Assembly: GCA_012798185.1 (NCBI GenBank)
Contig: JAAZNS010000133.1
Coordinates: 1-6,665 of the forward strand
Source: Chloroflexota bacterium
GTDB taxonomy: Bacteria > Chloroflexota > Anaerolineae > Anaerolineales > UBA4823
Direction of reading: 5' to 3'
DNA length: 6,665 nt
Under the pieces are notes generated by a model that saw only the letters and a list, made by a program, of their open reading frames with translations, searched no databases and had not been told where the DNA came from. The number at the start of each line of letters is the position of its first letter. Position 1 is the stretch's first letter. The position numbers were made by a program, and so were the translations under genes. This document shows positions 5,685 to 6,665 of the stretch, in pieces.

Positions 5685-6665
5685 TTGAAAAAATTTATCA
5701 TTGCCCATGACACCGGCACCGGTGGCGATAAAGCAGTTATAACTGATTTACAAGGCAGGGTTATTCACTCAACTTATAAAGACTATGGTCTTTCTTATCC
5801 CCAGGCTGAATGGGTGGAGCAAGATCCTGATGAGCTTTGGCAGACCGTTGCCTATACAAATCGGCTGGTGATTCAAGAAGCGGGAATTGATCCGCAGGAT
5901 ATTTTAGGAGTGGGGATTTCTGCTCAGATGTTCAATACATTACCGGTTGATGAACAAATACGACCTGTTACTCCCATGCTTAGCTGGCTGGATTTGCGCA
6001 GTATCCGTCAGGCAGAACAAATATTGAAAGGTGATAACCCTGCGAAACTTTTTAAATACACCGGCAATATTCCAACAGCTAAAGATGTAATTCCAAAAAT
6101 TCTTTGGTTAAAGGAGGAGCGTCCGGAGTTATGGAAAAAAACTGCCTATTTATTCGATTGTAAAGAATATATCCTGTATAAGCTCACAGGCAAGGTCGTC
6201 ACTGATTGGATGGGGGCATCTGCTTATTTTCTTTTCGATCCCCATACAAAAACATGGTCGCAGGAAGCATGCAATCTTTTGGGAATTCCAATCGAAAAAC
6301 TACCGCCCGCATATCCATGCACTCAAATCATTGGAGAAATCACCGAAGAAGCTGCCAAGTTAACGGCTCTATTGCCGGGAACTCCTGTGGTGAATTGTGG
6401 CGGTGATGTTGCAGTAGCGCAATCGGGAGCAGGAGCCAATCGAACAGGAAAGGTGCATCTTTGTATCGGCACCGCCACCTGGGTGGGAATTTCGGTGGAT
6501 GAGTTTAGGAATGACCCAGAAAAACCTTTTTGGGGCCTTAGCCATATCCACCCCGATAAATGGATCATTGCCGGTGAAATGGAAACCGGCGGCGGGGCAT
6601 TGATGTGGTTTCGAGATGCGCTTTGCCAGGATGAAGCCCGCCAGGCAGCGGAACGTGAATTATCC
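5685..6665 (+). CDS. FGGY-family carbohydrate kinase, 3' end outside window
   Basis: The first 327 codons are open to the window edge; FGGY kinases usually have about 490-520 residues, so roughly two thirds is visible. HDTGTGGDKAVITD (8-21) is the N-terminal phosphate/ATP loop of the sugar kinase/Hsp70/actin fold. GVGISAQMFNTLPVD (75-89) and MLSWLDLRS (98-106) are the xylulokinase-type substrate region with the WxDxR motif. PGTPVVNCGGDVAVAQSGAGA (231-251) carries the likely catalytic base, Asp241. HLCIGTATWVGIS (258-270) is the second phosphate loop. It should phosphorylate a sugar, ketose or polyol with ATP in the cytoplasm. In xylulokinases the substrate loop typically reads QMHG, while here it is QMFN, so D-xylulose is not a safe guess. 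It is the third gene of the tight phosphoesterase-nucleotidyltransferase-kinase run, 12 bases after its neighbour. Confidence 0.88.
   Translation, partial: MKKFIIAHDTGTGGDKAVITDLQGRVIHSTYKDYGLSYPQAEWVEQDPDELWQTVAYTNRLVIQEAGIDPQDILGVGISAQMFNTLPVDEQIRPVTPMLSWLDLRSIRQAEQILKGDNPAKLFKYTGNIPTAKDVIPKILWLKEERPELWKKTAYLFDCKEYILYKLTGKVVTDWMGASAYFLFDPHTKTWSQEACNLLGIPIEKLPPAYPCTQIIGEITEEAAKLTALLPGTPVVNCGGDVAVAQSGAGANRTGKVHLCIGTATWVGISVDEFRNDPEKPFWGLSHIHPDKWIIAGEMETGGGALMWFRDALCQDEARQAAERELS

Overview
The window is a bacterial chromosome or scaffold fragment of roughly 40-45% G+C by eye. All supportable genes lie on the + strand, with AT-rich intergenic DNA and consensus-like Shine-Dalgarno sites. There is no RNA gene, insertion sequence or CRISPR array that I can see. 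The protein style (a HutC-type GntR regulator, an APC permease, an FGGY kinase and an AbiEii-like nucleotidyltransferase in one catabolic-looking operon) would fit an anaerobic fermentative bacterium such as an Anaerolineae-type Chloroflexota. That placement is only an impression; nothing in the window proves it.

Layout: (1) 1-858 is the C-terminal part of an MFS efflux-type transporter, cut by the left edge. (2) 859-1251 is a 393-base AT-rich gap with a good sigma-70-like promoter (1073-1101), tandem TATACCA repeats, an 18-base inverted repeat and three copies of an ACCACTTT motif, one of which overlaps the ribosome binding site of the next gene. (3) 1252-2076 encodes a GntR/HutC-family regulator with a UTRA ligand domain. 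(4) 2134-3747 encodes an APC-superfamily permease with about 12 membrane segments. (5) 3748-3896 is a 149-base spacer holding a perfect 30-base palindrome and then a second inverted repeat with 13-base arms. (6) 3897-4880 encodes a calcineurin-like metallophosphoesterase. (7) 4890-5672 encodes a nucleotidyltransferase-fold protein. (8) 5685 to the right edge is an FGGY carbohydrate kinase with a TTG start, truncated by the window.

Genes 3 to 8 look like one ligand-controlled locus: regulator, permease, then a tight phosphoesterase, nucleotidyltransferase and kinase run with gaps of only 9 and 12 bases. The simplest reading is uptake and phosphorylation of a small organic substrate, with the substrate or its phosphate sensed by the UTRA domain. 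The odd members are the nucleotidyltransferase and the phosphoesterase, which do not belong to any standard FGGY-kinase pathway I can name. They could form an antagonistic make/break pair, either nucleotidylating and de-nucleotidylating a metabolite or protein, or making and hydrolysing an activated intermediate. This is the most interesting feature of the window, and it is inference. The MFS gene upstream appears to belong to a separate transcription unit.
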